In this document: positions 61,220-64,000 of the stretch, piece by piece
Position numbering within the stretch: position 1 is the stretch's first letter
Layout: each line of letters begins with the position of its first letter
From: Glandiceps talaboti
Lineage: Eukaryota > Hemichordata > Enteropneusta > Spengelidae
Length of the DNA: 64,000 nucleotides
Assembly: GCF_964340395.1 (NCBI RefSeq)
Contig: NC_135571.1
Location: forward strand, 2,448,111-2,512,110
Direction of reading: 5' to 3'
Notes under the pieces: model-generated
The model's database searches: none
What the model saw: the letters and a program-made list of their open reading frames with translations, nothing else
What the model was told of the DNA's origin: nothing
Made by a program: the position numbers and the translations under genes

Positions 61220-62070
61220 TTATTTTATTAAGTTATTAATAAATTAGGACTTCATTTGAAGACACTTATTAAATGTCTTTCCATTTCAAGGACAGGTTGG
61301 CCATCAATATAGAAATGTCCATATTGTAAGAACACTTTGAAATACATACAAAAGCATATATGTACAAATGTCAGTTTATAATTTACAACCATACATTGCA
61401 TCATAATTTCATTAGAATATTTTTTACAGTTATTAACAAATTAATATTCCATTTGTGGACATCACTGTCTCCATTTCAAGGACAGGTCGGCCATCAAACT
61501 AGAAATCCCTATTTTGTAAAAACAAATAATATATTGACATACATGTACATTTGTACACATATCAATTTGAAATTTAAATCATACATTGTACATTTAAATT
61601 GCAAAATAAATTTATTATAATAATAATCATCATATAATTTAAAATTATTAACAAATTAATGCTCCATTTGAGGACATACAATGTAAATGGCTCCATTTCA
61701 AGGACAGGTCGGCCATCAAACTAGAAATTCCCATTTTGTAAAAACAAATAATATATTGACATACGTACATTTGTACATTTAAATTGCAAAATAAATTTAT
61801 TATAATAATAATCATATACTTTAAAATTATTAACAAATTAATGCTCCATTTGAGGACATACAATGTAAATGGCTCCATTTCAAGGACAGGTCGGCCATCA
61901 AACTAGAAATTCCCATTTGTAAAAACAAATAATATACAATGTACATGGATATACACGTCAATTTGAAATTGAAATCATACATTTAAATTGCAAAATAAAA
62001 GTTGGTCATCAAACTAGAAATCTATATAATTGTAAAAACAAATAATAATATTGACATACATATCATGTCA
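61220..62070. repeat. ~180-220-bp tandem repeat, 4-5 copies
   Basis: CCATTTCAAGGACAGGTCGG recurs at about 61281, 61471, 61693 and 61875, each followed by CCATCAAACTAGAAAT and AAAAACAAATAATA. A decayed fifth copy lies near 61997. Confidence 0.93.
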
Positions 62071-62252
62071 ATTCGAAATTTGGAACCATAATACACATGT
62101 ACATGTAGTGTGTATAAATTCATTACATTACTTATATATACATTGTAAATGTAAGTATATATAAAATTAGCCTCTACTACTTCTTAACTGTTTTTTTTGT
62201 GGCCCTGGTGAGAAATGTAATATTTTATAATTCTTTAATTGCCCAGTAAGCC

Positions 62253-62272
62253 TGACCTTTGACCTTTGACCT
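62253..62272. promoter_or_regulatory. Triple AGGTCA half-site array (overlapping DR1s)
   Basis: TGACCTTTGACCTTTGACCT contains three perfect half-sites with one-base spacing, so two overlapping DR1 elements. A fourth, degenerate TTTGAT follows. Confidence 0.4.
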
Positions 62273-62279
62273 TTGATTT

Positions 62280-64000
62280 CTAATCTTGACACTAGCCACT
62301 ATAGTTAGACTTGTAGTAGATTCAATTAAAATGTGGAATGATCCATTACAAACTGCAACAGAATTTATCATAATTTATAATTAATTAATTTTATAATAAT
62401 TCTATACAAGTTTATAATATTTTGTATGTTTGTAATGTCTGGCAATAAATTAAGATGTGGTATTTTCTCACTTAAAATTTAATCACATACAAATTGTATG
62501 TGTACTGACGATTAAAATTTAAAGAAATATTTTCAAATCATTGCATTTTCATATTGTTGTCATTTTCTTACTGATGGATCATACATGTATGTCTGAGCGA
62601 AAATATCACAACTGTTTCATTGAGAGTGAGTGTTTTTGTTAAGGGCAGTAAGCAGGTAAAATCAACCGGAGTTCCCAGAGTAATTGAACCATGGTTCCAA
62701 AACAAATTTACATTTTATCTGACACTCTGAACACAAATCAATATCAATGTCACATGAAACAAGGAAGTTGACCCACAAAAACTGTTAATATTTGTGTTCA
62801 CAGTGAGATAACATATCATTGTTTACATGTATTGTGTGCCCATGCTATAACTTAATGTCTGTATATTGTTTACAAGTGTAATTTGTAACAAAAAACACAA
62901 TAACATGGAGAATCAAAGTAATACGTCACCAAATTATTATAAGCCCTATGTAGCTGATGAGGGCCCATGGTAAAAGGATATCCGAGTACATTAGTAGATA
63001 TCGGTGCATACAAAACTGCCCTTCTAGTTTTAGCGATGCAATGTTCCTAGTACTGTGAGAGAGTCTATAGTCACTCTATGTTGGTAGTACTAGTAGTAGT
63101 ACAAATGTACCAGGATTCCCAACCTTAGCAAAAACACTGGATTGGGCAAGAAAAATAATTTGTTGACAGATGTCAGTGTTTACAAAATATACACTGTATT
63201 ACTGTCATTCAATGCTACACAAAGGTCAGTGACTTCTCTCTGTATTCACTGTAAATCGGTGCCTTTGTAAAGTGCATTGTTGTATAAAACAAGTTGAAGT
63301 CTTAGTGGAACTCACGTAAGGAAAGTTGAATGCACATACTTCTAACCAAATTTTGAAAACTATCGTCTTCATTGATAACTACATTGTACTAACTAGTCTG
63401 ATGTCCTTCATTGAATTATTCAGATCTCTTTCTTTAGAGACCAAGTAGGCATCCAGACTATTGACAACAGGTTCTGTATTTATCGATGAATGAATGTAAT
63501 TACCAACTTTGTATTACCAGGGTCTACATTTATACTGCCATATAATCAACCTATGTACATTTGTACAATATACGTGTATGTACCCTAATACAGTTAATAC
63601 TGTGATAGGCTAGCAAGTAATCTATGTACATTGTAACATTGTTGATTAAGTTTATCCACCTACCCTGGTAGTCTGTAGAACAAAAGAACATCTGTATAAC
63701 TCTAATGCTCAGAACACTAGTGGTTTGAGGTCGATGACATTATTTTACAGATATACATTGTATGTCTGTGTGTGTACTCTAGTCTACTAAACCTTTGTTG
63801 AAGCTGTGTCTAGTGGGTACCAGTAAATCACTAATTCCTATTATATAATATGCATTTACTTTAATTAGAATTGTATATCAGAGGCAACAGCACAAGATAC
63901 ATGTATGTCTGTACAATCACAGATGTATTAGGGGACTCACAATGTAGATTCTCTCACCAGTCCTCAAGAGCATCGCTAAAAGGGTTGTTTTGTATGTACT
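62280..64000. other. Stretch without recognised genes
   Basis: AT-rich, with no credible frame or splice-site pair. It contains the second copy of the short CCCAACCTTAGCAAAA repeat near 63115. Confidence 0.5.

Overview
This is a eukaryotic, animal-type window. It is AT-rich and dominated by non-coding DNA, spliceosomal introns (GT/AG), AATAAA-type poly(A) signals, long microsatellites, a satellite array and short inverted-repeat transposon relics. The one gene I identify with confidence is a BAK-type member of the BCL-2 family, split into exons on the minus strand. BAK genes are metazoan. The repeat style, such as the many TACATGTA palindromes and a tail of GCGCTATATAAA followed by (TTA)n, is of a kind I associate with marine invertebrates, but I cannot name the species from sequence alone.

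Layout. 0-3 kb: a (TGTA)/(TA) microsatellite, a probable promoter with an E-box and a perfect CRE, and a 576-codon single-exon open frame for a basic, low-complexity protein of unknown function with a polyglutamine run. 3-14.5 kb: intergenic DNA with TACA/TGTA microsatellites, dispersed repeat copies and a near-perfect 22-bp hairpin. 14.56-22.06 kb: about 21 tandem copies of a 351-bp satellite with higher-order (4-mer and 3-mer) organisation. 22-26 kb: microsatellites, a foldback-like repeat and a CCCATTTTAGAC motif cluster. 26.2-27.74 kb: a second orphan gene of 479 codons with a clear 3' splice site before its ATG and a poly(A) signal after its stop. 28.4-30.3 kb: a 210-bp (GA)n run, a second foldback-like locus and two phase-compatible putative exons of an unrecognised plus-strand gene. 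31-35.7 kb: quiet DNA with a 59-bp minisatellite and a TTAA-flanked MITE.

35.74-39.12 kb (minus strand) carries the BAK homologue. Four coding exons join in phase to a 210-aa protein with BH3, BH1, BH2 and a C-terminal membrane anchor. There is a candidate 22-nt 5'UTR micro-exon further upstream and a cluster of three perfect DR1 nuclear-receptor-type sites. The intron before the BH1 exon holds a ~90-bp tandem array that repeats the sequence around the real 3' splice site.

40.9-64 kb: I find no convincing gene. The stretch is rich in MITE-like inverted-repeat elements (hAT-like, TTAA-flanked, pogo-like, unclassified), minisatellites of 22 to 220 bp, and a long GGAT/GATA compound microsatellite. 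The genes show no evident functional link. The most useful results are the BAK gene model with its splice-site array, the satellite's higher-order structure, the repeat families that recur inside the window, and the three orphan genes.
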